Shown here: positions 16,724 to 25,522 of the stretch, piece after piece
Layout: each line of letters begins with the position of its first letter
Numbering within the stretch: position 1 is the stretch's first letter
Assembly: GCF_015714725.1 (NCBI RefSeq)
Contig: NZ_WBKM01000144.1
Location: 1-64,000, forward strand
From: Nostoc sp. WHI
GTDB taxonomy: Bacteria; Cyanobacteriota; Cyanobacteriia; Cyanobacteriales; Nostocaceae
Direction: 5' to 3'
DNA length: 64,000 nt
Program-made: the position numbers and the translations under genes
Notes under the pieces: generated by a model
The model's database searches: none
The model's input: the letters and a program-made list of their open reading frames with translations, nothing else
What the model was told of the DNA's origin: nothing

Positions 16724-18403
16724 ATGGTAATTATGCATTCGCTTTCAGATTTCATAGACTGCAATGCTATCAGAAATTCATCCCCCAGCTATTACTATGA
16801 AGGGTGTTGTCCTCAAAGGGGCGTAGGCGCAGCCCGTCGTAGACATCGCCTAAAATTACCCCGCAATGCAATGTCCGAAGCGATCGCCCACGGACTCATG
16901 CAACACCTTGCTAACAATGACTGTTATTCTCGTGAAGGTAAGATGTATGGAGTATTATTAGTTGAACTATCCAATGGCGAACAACGGGTACTCAAAGCCT
17001 TCTCCGGTCTTTTGAATGGTTGCAGCGTAGTTGAAGGCTGGATACCACCAATTCCGGGAAGAGACGGAGTTGCTTTAGAGGAAGCCAGCACTTTGGCACA
17101 GTTGGACGCGATCAAGCAAGAACTCCTTACTTTGAAACAACTGAACGAACGCCAGCAGTATGAAACCTTATGTCATGAGTTTGAGCAGCAATTGCAAGAA
17201 ATGAGCGATCGCCATCGTCATTGCAAACATCAACGACAGGAAAAACGTCAGCAAATCTGCAATACTTTTACTGGAGAAGCACTAACTCTTTCCCTTGAAC
17301 AACTCGATGAAGAAAGCCGTCAGCAGGGACTTGAGCGACGACAACTTAAACGCCAGCAAAATGCAGTATTACAGCCCCTCCAGCAGTTAATTACAGCTAC
17401 AGAGGCGCGAATTAGCGAACTGAAACAACAGCGTAAAATATTATCTCGTCAATTACAAGCTCAGATGCACGCTAGCTACAGCCTGACTAATTTTTCCGGG
17501 CGATCGCAATCGTTGCAGCAATTGATGCCAGAAGGCTTGCCCACTGGCACTGGAGATTGTTGTGCCCCAAAACTGCTCCATTATGCGGCAACGCATAACC
17601 TCAAACCACTGGCAATGGCAGAATTTTGGTGGGGAGCGTCTTCGATAAATCAGGACAAAATACCGGGAGAATTTTATGGAGCCTGTGCCGAGCGATGTCA
17701 GCCGTTGATGGGGTTTTTGCTCTCAGGGTTGAAACCTATTTCAATCATTAATAAAGATTTTTCCAAGGAAGAGATCCCCATTCTTTATCAAGATGAATGG
17801 CTGATTGCTGTAAACAAACCTGCTGGGCTGCTTTCGGTGCCTGGCCGTTACCGCGATCGCCAAGATAGTGTTTTGAGTCGCTTACGTCATCTGTTACCCG
17901 ATGGCATGGCGCTTGCATCTGTGCATCGCCTGGATCAGGAAACTTCTGGTATTTTGTTATTGGCACGCGATCGCCAAACCCATCGACAACTCAGCCAACA
18001 GTTTCAGCAACGGCAGATTCACAAGGTTTATGAAGCCATACTTGGCGGGGCTGCGACAGTTGACCAAGGTACAATTGATCTGCCATTGTGGGGAGATCCG
18101 CAAAATCGCCCTGAGCAAAAAGTTGATTGGCAGCGCGGTAAACCCAGCTTGACACACTTCCGGGTAATGGCGAGAGAAGGAGGAGACTACACCCGCATAG
18201 AATTTATACCGCTAACAGGACGCACTCATCAATTAAGGGTTCATGCAGCTGATGCGCGAGGACTTGGGGTAACTATTTTAGGCGATCGCTTTTATGGATG
18301 CTGTGCAGAAGCAAGTCGGTTACATCTGCACGCTAGAGAACTTCGTTTTGAGCATCCACAGACAGGCGAAACTCTTCACATCCACTCAGAAACGCAATTT
18401 TGA
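16724..18403 (+). CDS. RluA-family pseudouridine synthase with long N-terminal extension
   Basis: 559 aa. The C-terminal third (about 350-555) is an RluA-type synthase that isomerises uridine to pseudouridine in rRNA or tRNA: catalytic Asp404 in VHRLDQETSG, then RQIHKVYEAILGG and PLTGRTHQLRVH. The first 300 residues contain a long coiled coil (about 125-245, rich in Gln, Glu, Arg) seen in a subset of long RluA homologues. Residues about 33-43 are encoded by a short dispersed palindromic repeat (16820-16850) inserted in frame. It may start at 16724 or at the ATG nine bases later. A heptamer repeat follows the stop. Confidence 0.88.
   Translation: MVIMHSLSDFIDCNAIRNSSPSYYYEGCCPQRGVGAARRRHRLKLPRNAMSEAIAHGLMQHLANNDCYSREGKMYGVLLVELSNGEQRVLKAFSGLLNGCSVVEGWIPPIPGRDGVALEEASTLAQLDAIKQELLTLKQLNERQQYETLCHEFEQQLQEMSDRHRHCKHQRQEKRQQICNTFTGEALTLSLEQLDEESRQQGLERRQLKRQQNAVLQPLQQLITATEARISELKQQRKILSRQLQAQMHASYSLTNFSGRSQSLQQLMPEGLPTGTGDCCAPKLLHYAATHNLKPLAMAEFWWGASSINQDKIPGEFYGACAERCQPLMGFLLSGLKPISIINKDFSKEEIPILYQDEWLIAVNKPAGLLSVPGRYRDRQDSVLSRLRHLLPDGMALASVHRLDQETSGILLLARDRQTHRQLSQQFQQRQIHKVYEAILGGAATVDQGTIDLPLWGDPQNRPEQKVDWQRGKPSLTHFRVMAREGGDYTRIEFIPLTGRTHQLRVHAADARGLGVTILGDRFYGCCAEASRLHLHARELRFEHPQTGETLHIHSETQF
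16820..16850. repeat. Short dispersed repeat inside the RluA gene
   Basis: Bases 16823-16850 match the reverse complement of 54761-54788 with two differences (core GTAGGCGCAGCCCG). The copy at 54.7 kb is intergenic, inside a MITE. Here it sits within coding sequence and keeps the frame, adding Arg/Ala/Gly-rich residues. Confidence 0.75.
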
Positions 18404-18565
18404 CGATATAACCTTCCCCACTCCCCACTCATAGGAATACGCGGGATGCGGGAAACTCAGCGTCTTCAGACCTGAGAGGGAAGCGGCACGGGCGAACGCC
18501 ACTTGCTACAACGCTCTTAACCCGCGCAACGCAGTGGCTCCTTTAGTCGCAGTAGTATTTTTTTC

Positions 18566-18973
18566 TTAATTTGAGGCATGGTGAGGATCTTCAATATACT
18601 TTCTAACCGCCTCACTGCTTATGTTACCAGCAGTACTCACAAAATAACTACTTGTCCATAATGAAGGAAGTTTTAAAAGAGCAGGGAATTCTTTTCTCAG
18701 CAAATAGCTAGAGCGTCCTTTAAAAGCCTTAACTACTAAATGTGGAGTATCTGTAGGCTTGACGCTAACAAACAAGTGAACGTGGTCAGGAGCTATTTCT
18801 AAAGCGAGAATATCCCAATTTTTCTCTATAGCTAATTCAGCAAATATCTGTCTAATTTTAGTTGTCACTTCACCTACTAAAACTTTCTTTCGCCGTTTAG
18901 GGATAAACACAAAATGATAGTTAATCAAGTACTTGACATGGTTATGAGTATTATAATCTTGCTGAGTGAGCAT
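18566..18973 (-). CDS. tnpA: IS200/IS605-family Y1 transposase TnpA
   Basis: 135 aa, full length for the family. It is a single-strand DNA transposase with the HUH motif at His64-Val-His66 (PDHVHLFV) and catalytic Tyr126 in SEAVRKYIED. The N terminus NHVKYLINYHFVFIPKRRKK is typical. No frameshift or stop, so it is potentially active. It could also mobilise in trans the tnpB-only relic near 16 kb. Confidence 0.95.
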   Translation of the reverse strand: MLTQQDYNTHNHVKYLINYHFVFIPKRRKKVLVGEVTTKIRQIFAELAIEKNWDILALEIAPDHVHLFVSVKPTDTPHLVVKAFKGRSSYLLRKEFPALLKLPSLWTSSYFVSTAGNISSEAVRKYIEDPHHASN

Positions 18974-19045
18974 CCTAGATTAGTAGATATGTATTAATTT
19001 ATCTACTATAATCAATTACTATATGCAAAGCAACTAATCTTGTAG

Positions 19046-20377
19046 GTGCAAATAGTGGCAAAACCTAACAAAAGCATGGGTGTGCAACAAGTTTTGTTGT
19101 TCCCAAGGAATGAGACGAAAGCGCTATTAGAATATCTCTGCGAGCAATCAGGCAAGCTTTACAATACAGGGATTTATTTTGCACGACAAACTTTTTTTAA
19201 AACAAATAAACTGTTGACAGGCAAATTTGATTTAGCATTTGAGCCATCAATTGCAAAGTCAATGCTTGCTCAATCTCTGCCTTCTACGCCAATGCAACAA
19301 ACTCTAATGTCAGTTACAGAGGCGTTCAAGTCTTTCAAAGAATTGAGAGATTTGTATTTAAAAGGTGAACTACATTTCAGGCCGAAACCACCTAATTATC
19401 TAAAAGGGTTAAAGTTATTCAAAGTCGCCTATCCAAACTCAGGAGGTCAAAAACCAACATTAGTTAATGGACAACTTAGGTTTTCTCTGGGGTTGACAGT
19501 TAGGCGTTGGTTTGGTGTGTCTGAGTTCTTTCTGCCAATGCCGTCAAACATTGACTACTCAAAGGTTAAAGAGTTTACGATTCTACCTAAGAATGGTGCT
19601 TTTTATCTTGAGATGTCCTACGAAGTCGCCAAACAAAAGCACGATCTAGATACAAATCAGGCGTTGTCTATTGACCTTGGGACTGCTGATAATTTAGCTG
19701 CTTGTGTTGATACATTGGGTAATTCCCTGTTGATTGATGCCCGTGCAATGAAGGCGATGAATCAGCTATGGAATAAGAAAGTATCAACACGTAAGGAGGG
19801 TAAACCATCTTGCTATTGGGACAATTGGTTAGACCGTGTAACCCGTAAACGTAATCACCAGATGCGGGACGGGATTAACAAAGCAGCAAGATTAATTATT
19901 GACCACTGCCTTAAATATGGCGTTGGTACTTTAGTACTTGGGTGGAACGAGGGTTTTAAGTCTAATGCCAATATGGGTAGAGTGAACAATCAGAAGTTTG
20001 TTCAAATGCCTTTGGGTAAATTGAAAGACCGATTGAAACAACTGTGTGATTTGCACGGCATTAGATTTATTGAAACCGAGGAAGCCTACACGTCAAAAGC
20101 TAGCTTTCTAGATGGAGACTCCCTACCCAAATATGGTCAAAAACCTATTGGGTGGAAAGCATCTGGTAAGCGGATTAAAAGAGGTCTGTATCAGTCAGCA
20201 AATGGTTCAATTGTAAATGCAGATTTGAACGGCAGCGCGAATATTTTGCGAAAAGTAGCCAGCAATCTAAGCCTAGACTTAGGCTTACTGGGTAGGCGGG
20301 TCTTGACGACCGCAGCGAGAGTTAGACTTTGGATGCTACCTAAGTTTACTCTGTCCGCAGAATCTCAGTGTCTTTAG
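19046..20377 (+). CDS. tnpB: TnpB RNA-guided endonuclease, variant without zinc finger
   Basis: 443 aa. TnpB proteins cut DNA under guidance of an RNA made from the element's right end. The RuvC-like residues are visible: Asp210 in LSIDLGTADNL, a Glu in FIETEEAYTS, and the last Asp in NADLNGSANIL. The four-Cys zinc finger that usually lies between the last two motifs is absent: that stretch reads TSKASFLDGDSLP and KRGLYQSANG, a known zinc-less variant. Starts at GTG (a second GTG is nine bases downstream). The stop codon lies within the right-end hairpin. Confidence 0.9.
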   Translation: MQIVAKPNKSMGVQQVLLFPRNETKALLEYLCEQSGKLYNTGIYFARQTFFKTNKLLTGKFDLAFEPSIAKSMLAQSLPSTPMQQTLMSVTEAFKSFKELRDLYLKGELHFRPKPPNYLKGLKLFKVAYPNSGGQKPTLVNGQLRFSLGLTVRRWFGVSEFFLPMPSNIDYSKVKEFTILPKNGAFYLEMSYEVAKQKHDLDTNQALSIDLGTADNLAACVDTLGNSLLIDARAMKAMNQLWNKKVSTRKEGKPSCYWDNWLDRVTRKRNHQMRDGINKAARLIIDHCLKYGVGTLVLGWNEGFKSNANMGRVNNQKFVQMPLGKLKDRLKQLCDLHGIRFIETEEAYTSKASFLDGDSLPKYGQKPIGWKASGKRIKRGLYQSANGSIVNADLNGSANILRKVASNLSLDLGLLGRRVLTTAARVRLWMLPKFTLSAESQCL

Positions 20378-20443
20378 ACCTGAGAGTGTCAAAATATGAG
20401 AACATAAGTGAATTGTAGCTAAACACTTATATAGAGGTTTTAA

Positions 20444-21724
20444 GTGGATACTATTGCAATCCCTCCTTTGAATCGCCCAATAGATGCCACGGTAGAGATT
20501 CCTGGTTCTAAAAGTATTACCAATCGGGCGTTACTCGTTGCTGCTTTGGCGCAAGGCAACTCTATTTTAGAAAATGCCTTATTTAGTGACGACAGCGATT
20601 ATTTTGCTAAATGTTTAGAGCAATTGGGCATTCCCATTACTCTAAATCCTCATCTGGCTCAGATTCAAGTGGCAGGAAGGGGAGGCGAAATTCCAGCGAA
20701 GCAAGCAGATTTATTTGTGGGTTTAGCAGGTACAGCAGCAAGGTTTATCTCGGCGCTGGTGGCATTGGGTAACGGTGAATATCGCCTAGACGGTGTTCCT
20801 CGGATGCGAGAAAGACCGATGGGTGATTTGCTGACGGTGCTGCAAACAAGCGGAATAACCGTTAACTTCGAGGGAAATCCTGGGTTTATGCCTTACACCA
20901 TCTACGGTGGGCAGTTTTCTGGGGGAAATTTTCGTTTGCAAGCCAACCAAACAAGTCAGCAACTTTCGGCATTACTGATGATTGCGCCTTATGCTCAACA
21001 AGACACAATTATTGAAGTTGAGGGTACGCTGGTTTCTCAGTCTTACATCAAAATGACTTGTCGCCTGATGGCAGATTTTGGCGTAGAGGTGATTGAAATC
21101 GGTGAAAATCAATTTCAAATTAAAGCAGGTCAGCGTTACCAGGCTCGTCATTACACAATAGAACCTGATGCGTCAAATGCTTCTTACTTTTTTGCCGCCG
21201 CCGCCGTCACTGGTGGACGGGTGCGGGTTAAGCATTTGACCAAACAATCCTGTCAAGGTGATATTCTTTGGCTCGATGTCTTAGAACAGATGGGTTGCCA
21301 AATTCATGAATCCGATGATTACACCGAAGTAACAGGGCCAGAGCAATTGCTGGGTATCGATATTGATATGAACGATATGTCAGATTTGGTACAAACTTTA
21401 GGAGCGATCGCCCCCTTTGCCAGTTCACCTGTTACCATTCGCAATGTGGAACATATTCGCTATAAAGAAACCGACCGTATTCACGCGGTTGTTACCGAGT
21501 TGCGGCGCTTAGGAGTCCAGGTTGAAGAATTTGCCGATAGACTCAAGATTGAGCCTGGCCCCATTACTCCAGCTGCGATCGAAACTTATCATGATCATCG
21601 CATGGCAATGGCCTTTTCTGTCACTGGCTTAAAAGTTCCGGGGATTGTAATTAAAGACCCCGGTTGTACAGCGAAAACCTTTCCAGATTACTTTACCCGA
21701 TTTTTTCAAATGTTAGAACAATAA
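20444..21724 (+). CDS. aroA: 3-phosphoshikimate 1-carboxyvinyltransferase (EPSP synthase)
   Basis: 426 aa. It joins shikimate 3-phosphate and phosphoenolpyruvate in the shikimate pathway to aromatic amino acids. PGSKSITNRALLVAALA at the N terminus binds phosphate. GLAGTAARFISALVALG, DGVPRMRERPMGDL and the late RYKETDRIHAV and DHRMAMAF motifs are all present. Starts at GTG with an AGAGG site 8 bases before. Length matches the family. It lies right after the IS605-type element and is followed on the same strand by a small lipocalin-like gene 13 bp away. Confidence 0.96.
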   Translation: MDTIAIPPLNRPIDATVEIPGSKSITNRALLVAALAQGNSILENALFSDDSDYFAKCLEQLGIPITLNPHLAQIQVAGRGGEIPAKQADLFVGLAGTAARFISALVALGNGEYRLDGVPRMRERPMGDLLTVLQTSGITVNFEGNPGFMPYTIYGGQFSGGNFRLQANQTSQQLSALLMIAPYAQQDTIIEVEGTLVSQSYIKMTCRLMADFGVEVIEIGENQFQIKAGQRYQARHYTIEPDASNASYFFAAAAVTGGRVRVKHLTKQSCQGDILWLDVLEQMGCQIHESDDYTEVTGPEQLLGIDIDMNDMSDLVQTLGAIAPFASSPVTIRNVEHIRYKETDRIHAVVTELRRLGVQVEEFADRLKIEPGPITPAAIETYHDHRMAMAFSVTGLKVPGIVIKDPGCTAKTFPDYFTRFFQMLEQ

Positions 21725-21737
21725 AAGGTGATTTAAC

Positions 21738-22187
21738 ATGGTTTCTAATATTCTAGAAGGAATGCCCGTGCTGGCTCGTCATGAGGGTGATTGGGTAGGA
21801 ACTTATACATTAATTGACACAGCAGGAAAAATTCTTGACAGCCATGAGTCTTACTTAACTTGTCAATTCCCAGAAAATGGACTTTATCCCTACTACCAAA
21901 TAAATCGTTACAAGTGGTCTGATGGTAAAAAAGAAGAGTATGAGTTTCCCGGAATCTATAAAGATAATAAGCTATGGTTTGACAGCGATCGCATTCAAGG
22001 TAAAGCTTGGGAAGTTGATGATTCTGTCGTGATTTTGTGGTTTGCTTACAAGACAAACCCAGAAATGAGCTTATATGAAATGATCTACATTAGTCCAGAC
22101 AGTAACAATCGTGCCCGCACTTGGCATTGGTTTAAAAACAATCAAATCTTTCAACGCACCTTAATTCAAGAACAACGGCTAAGATAA
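21738..22187 (+). CDS. Lipocalin-like protein (DUF3598-type)
   Basis: 149 aa, mostly beta structure: VLARHEGDWVGTYTLIDTAG, then YYQINRYKWSDGKKEEYEFPG and the closing ARTWHWFKNNQIFQRTLI. It fits cyanobacterial lipocalin-like proteins annotated as DUF3598, a barrel fold related to bilin lyases, but no ligand is known. The AAGGTG ribosome site is in the 13-bp gap after aroA, so the two genes are probably co-transcribed. Confidence 0.65.
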   Translation: MVSNILEGMPVLARHEGDWVGTYTLIDTAGKILDSHESYLTCQFPENGLYPYYQINRYKWSDGKKEEYEFPGIYKDNKLWFDSDRIQGKAWEVDDSVVILWFAYKTNPEMSLYEMIYISPDSNNRARTWHWFKNNQIFQRTLIQEQRLR

Positions 22188-22268
22188 AACAATCGGCGTT
22201 GCTGAGTCAAAAGATGAATTAGCTTCATTTAGCAACGCCAAACAAGTTCAACTTGGTAAGGTACACGC

Positions 22269-23657
22269 ATGGCCAAAGGTGACAAAATAAACTTTTCTAC
22301 TCCTAGCGGTTTCCCAGAATTTTTGCCTAGCGAAAAGCGTTTAGAATTATATTTGCTAGATATCATCCGTAGAGTTTTTGAAAGCTATGGATTTACACCT
22401 ATTGAAACACCTGCGGTAGAACGTTTAGAAGTACTCCAAGCTAAAGGCAACCAAGGCGACAATATCATTTATGGAATTGATCCTATTCTGCCACCAAATC
22501 GACAAGCTGAGAGAGATAAGTCAGGTGAAACTGGTTCAGAAGCAAGAGCTTTAAAGTTTGACCAAACAGTTCCTCTAGCGGCGTATATTGCTCGTCATCT
22601 CAATGAATTGACCTTTCCCTTTGCTCGTTACCAAATGGATATGGTTTTTCGGGGAGAACGGGCAAAAGATGGGCGTTTTCGTCAATTCCGTCAGTGCGAT
22701 ATCGATGTAGTCGCTCGTCGTGAACTCAGCTTGCTCTATGATGCTCAAATGCCTGCAATTATCACTGAGATATTTGAAGCAATTAATATTGGCGATTTTC
22801 TGATTCGCATCAATAATCGCAAAATTCTGACAGGTTTTTTTAAATCTGTGGGAATTACTGAAAATCAAATTAAATCTTGTATTGGCATCGTTGATACCTT
22901 AGAAAAAATTGGTGAAGCCAAGGTAAAACAGGATTTAGAAAAAGAGGGTATTCTAGCAGAACAAGCTCAGAAAGTTATTGATTTTATTAAAATTGATGGT
23001 TCGGTTGATGAAATATTAGATAAACTCAAGCACCTTACACAAAATCTACCAGAAACCGAGCACTTGAGCCTGGGAATTGCTGAAATAGAAACAGTAATTG
23101 CAGGTGTTCGCAATCTGGGAGTTGCCGAAAATCGTTTTTGTATTGATTTATCTATTGCGCGTGGTCTTAATTACTATACTGGCACAGTTTACGAAACAAC
23201 TCTATTAGGACATGAAGCATTAGGTAGTATTTGTTCTGGTGGCAGATATGAAGAATTAGTTGGGGTGTTTTTGGGCGAAAAAATGCCAGGTGTCGGCATT
23301 TCTATAGGCTTAACTCGTTTAATTAGCCGGTTGCTCAAAGCTGGTATTCTTAATACATTAGCTGCTACACCAGCCCAGGTGATGGTAGTAAATATGCAAG
23401 ATGATTTAATGCCCACTTATTTAAAAGTTTCTCAACATCTGCGTCAGACAGGAATTAATGTTATAACTAGCTTTGATAAGCGTCCCTTGGGTAAACAATT
23501 TCAGCTAGCAGACAAACAGGGAATTCAATTCTGTGTAATTATTGGTTCTGAAGAAGCAGCCGCACAAAAATCCTCACTCAAAGATTTAAAAACAGGCGAC
23601 CAAGTAGAAGTTTTACTAGAAAATTTGGCTGAGGAAGTTAAAAAAAGACTTGCCTAA
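22269..23657 (+). CDS. hisS: Histidine--tRNA ligase
   Basis: 462 aa class II aminoacyl-tRNA synthetase that charges tRNA-His. Motif 1 region follows PSGFPEFLPSEKRLE, motif 2 is MVFRGERAKDGRFRQFRQCD, and the histidine-binding loop ARGLNYYTGTVYET and motif 3 GVGISIGLTRL are clear. The C-terminal anticodon-binding domain begins near 370 (QVMVVNMQDDL). The sequence is complete with no odd features. ATG at 22269. Confidence 0.96.
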   Translation: MAKGDKINFSTPSGFPEFLPSEKRLELYLLDIIRRVFESYGFTPIETPAVERLEVLQAKGNQGDNIIYGIDPILPPNRQAERDKSGETGSEARALKFDQTVPLAAYIARHLNELTFPFARYQMDMVFRGERAKDGRFRQFRQCDIDVVARRELSLLYDAQMPAIITEIFEAINIGDFLIRINNRKILTGFFKSVGITENQIKSCIGIVDTLEKIGEAKVKQDLEKEGILAEQAQKVIDFIKIDGSVDEILDKLKHLTQNLPETEHLSLGIAEIETVIAGVRNLGVAENRFCIDLSIARGLNYYTGTVYETTLLGHEALGSICSGGRYEELVGVFLGEKMPGVGISIGLTRLISRLLKAGILNTLAATPAQVMVVNMQDDLMPTYLKVSQHLRQTGINVITSFDKRPLGKQFQLADKQGIQFCVIIGSEEAAAQKSSLKDLKTGDQVEVLLENLAEEVKKRLA

Positions 23658-23797
23658 AAGTTGATTTATCTCTTCCTTCTTTTCCTTTGCGTTCTTCTCT
23701 ACGAGACGCTACGCGAATGCATCCTTAGCGTTGGATCATTTATTTATTTGTTGAAAGTCCCTTAACTAAATTGAACAACTTTATAGGTACTAGAAAT

Positions 23798-24451
23798 ATG
23801 ACGCAACTCACTTTGGTAATTGGTAATAAGAATTATTCATCTTGGTCACTTCGTCCCTGGCTAGCGATGAAGCAATTTGGTTTGGAATTCAATGAGATTC
23901 GGATTCCTCTTTACTGCCCAGACTATTTATTAAAAACTCGGCAATACTCACCATCAGGAAAAGTACCTGTACTATTGCACGATACACAAACTGTATGGGA
24001 TTCTCTGGCTATTTGTGAATACCTAGCTGAAGCATTTCCGACTAGGCAATGGTGGCCAGAAGATAAGGCAGCAAGGGCATTAGCTCGTTCCATTACTGCG
24101 GAAATGCATTCAGGGTTTCAAAATTTGCGTCAGAATATGCCGATGAACTGCCGTAAGAAATATCCTGGTAAAGGTTTAGCATCCGGTGTACAACAAGACA
24201 TTGACTATATTACCAACATCTGGCGAGAATCTCGTCAAAAATTTGGGGCTGGCGGTAATCTATTATTTGGTAATTTCACAATTGCTGATGCGTTTTTTGC
24301 TCCAGTTATCTTGCGCTTTATAACCTATGATGTGCAGTTAGATACTGTTTCTAAAGATTATGTTGAGGCAGTTTTGGCACTTCCAGCAATGCAAGAGTGG
24401 ATAAAGGCAGCACAGAATGAAACAGAAATTATTCCCAAATACGAATTTTAA
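23798..24451 (+). CDS. Glutathione S-transferase family protein
   Basis: 217 aa from the ATG at 23798. A TTG 27 bases upstream is in frame but lacks a ribosome site. The N-terminal thioredoxin-like domain contains NKNYSSWSLRPWLAMKQFG (catalytic Ser region) and SGKVPVLLHDTQTVWDSLAI with the conserved cis-Pro and glutathione-binding Asp-Ser. The C-terminal helical domain has FTIADAFFAPV. It belongs to the zeta/YfcF-like GST group; its substrate is unknown. Cytoplasmic. Confidence 0.88.
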   Translation: MTQLTLVIGNKNYSSWSLRPWLAMKQFGLEFNEIRIPLYCPDYLLKTRQYSPSGKVPVLLHDTQTVWDSLAICEYLAEAFPTRQWWPEDKAARALARSITAEMHSGFQNLRQNMPMNCRKKYPGKGLASGVQQDIDYITNIWRESRQKFGAGGNLLFGNFTIADAFFAPVILRFITYDVQLDTVSKDYVEAVLALPAMQEWIKAAQNETEIIPKYEF

Positions 24452-24469
24452 GGAAATAGTAAAAAGAAG

Positions 24470-24757
24470 ATGATTAGTACAAATATTTCAGTTCGAGATG
24501 CCAACAAGAGAGACATTGCTGCCATTATGGAATTAATCTATTTGAAAGCTGAATTTGATGGTTGTCCTGAATCTGTAGAAGCAACTCCGAAAAAGTTAGA
24601 AATGGATTTATTTGGAGAAAAGCCCCTTGCTTTCGTTCTTTTAGCTGAGGTTGATAGAAATCCTATTGGGTTGGCGACCTATCACTTTATCTATTCGACT
24701 TTTTTAGCAAAACCTGGAATTTGGCTTGATGATTTAACAGTAGGGTGGGCATTGTAA
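24470..24757 (+). pseudogene. GNAT acetyltransferase, 3' end lost to a MITE
   Basis: 95 aa. The N-terminal half of a GNAT domain is intact (ISVRDANKRDIAAIMELI, then GLATYHFIYSTFLAKPGIWL), but just after WLDDL the frame enters a 234-bp inverted-repeat element and stops. The acetyl-CoA-binding motif that should follow (Q/R-x-x-G-x-G/A) is absent and is not found beyond the element, so the rest was deleted or never retained. It sits 18 bp after the GST gene and was probably co-transcribed with it. Confidence 0.8.
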
Positions 24758-24973
24758 TGCATTGGTGTCAACTTAACGTAAAAACCAGTCTAGACAATGC
24801 TTTTAGAGATTGTCTCGTTCCCAGTCTCCGACTGGGAATGCCTAACGGGAGGCTCCGCCTCAAGACTTGCGGCAGAGCCGCGATGAGCAGCATTTCTAGC
24901 CAGAGGCTAGAAACGAGATTTAAAAGGGATTTTGGCTTAAGTTGACACCAATGCATTGTAATGCCTACCCTAC
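24740..24973. mobile_element. MITE with about 37-bp terminal inverted repeats
   Basis: The left end GTAGGGTGGGCATTGTAATG and the right end (reverse complement GTAGGGTAGGCATTACAATG) agree over about 37 bp with three differences. The inside has a second hairpin layer (TCGTTCCCAGTCTCCGACTGGGA). No transposase is encoded. It interrupts the GNAT gene on its left and abuts the convergent GNAT gene on its right. No clear target duplication was found. Confidence 0.8.
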
Positions 24974-24976
24974 AAG

Positions 24977-25486
24977 CTAATAAAAATCAATTTTCATTTT
25001 GAAAGAGATTCCGCTAACTCGGTTAATTGTTTCGCTTCCAGCAACCACTTCAAAACCTAATCGTTTATATAAACCTAAAGCTGGATTAGTCTCTCTGATG
25101 CTGAGTGATACTGATGGGTAAAATGTTTTGGCTACTGCTAACAAATGCGTTAGTAACTGCGTTCCTATGCCCTGATTTCTATATTGGGGAAGAATAGCTA
25201 TTGCTAATTCAGGAGTTTGATCATTAAGATAACCATATCCTTTATTTTCACCCATCAGTAAACGCAGCCATGCTGCTCCTACTGGCTGATTATTAGTTTT
25301 CAAAATAGCGATGAAACCAATATCATCTTTAAGTCCCCAATTTTTAACATATTTTGCTAAATCAGGATGATTCATCGCATCTTGCATTGTTAAATTACCT
25401 TCTTCTGCCATGTGCGCCGCCTCGTACAGCATTTGCCATAGAAAAAGCTCGTCTTGCTGTGTCAGTAAACGAGTAAAATAATCCAT
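24977..25486 (-). CDS. GNAT family N-acetyltransferase
   Basis: 169 aa, full-length GNAT domain: YFTRLLTQQDELFLWQMLYE at the start, the acetyl-CoA pyrophosphate-binding motif ILPQYRNQGIGTQLLTHLL, and late ETNPALGLYKRLGFEVV. It transfers an acetyl group to an unknown amine. The last codons are only a few bases from the MITE, but the sequence is complete. Confidence 0.88.
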   Translation of the reverse strand: MDYFTRLLTQQDELFLWQMLYEAAHMAEEGNLTMQDAMNHPDLAKYVKNWGLKDDIGFIAILKTNNQPVGAAWLRLLMGENKGYGYLNDQTPELAIAILPQYRNQGIGTQLLTHLLAVAKTFYPSVSLSIRETNPALGLYKRLGFEVVAGSETINRVSGISFKMKIDFY

Positions 25487-25522
25487 AACTTCTGCTCAAA
25501 AGTCCGTTTGTGTCAAACAAAT

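Larger units (their letters stand above)
18456..20384. mobile_element. IS605-type insertion sequence with divergent tnpA and tnpB
   Basis: A Y1 transposase gene (minus) and a TnpB gene (plus) diverge from a 72-bp spacer. The element is flanked by two same-orientation copies of a subterminal hairpin, CTCAGCGTCTTCAGACCTGAG at 18456-18476 and CTCAGTGTCTTTAGACCTGAG at 20364-20384. The right copy overlaps the tnpB stop codon and is followed by AGTGTCAA, as in the 16 kb relic. IS200/IS605 elements move as single-stranded circles and make no target duplication, so exact ends cannot be set from inspection; they should lie just outside the hairpins. Confidence 0.75.

Noticed and set aside
24745-24956. 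60-66 codon frames inside the MITE at 24.7-25.0 kb
   Set aside because: They run through the inverted repeats on both strands and have no similarity to proteins.
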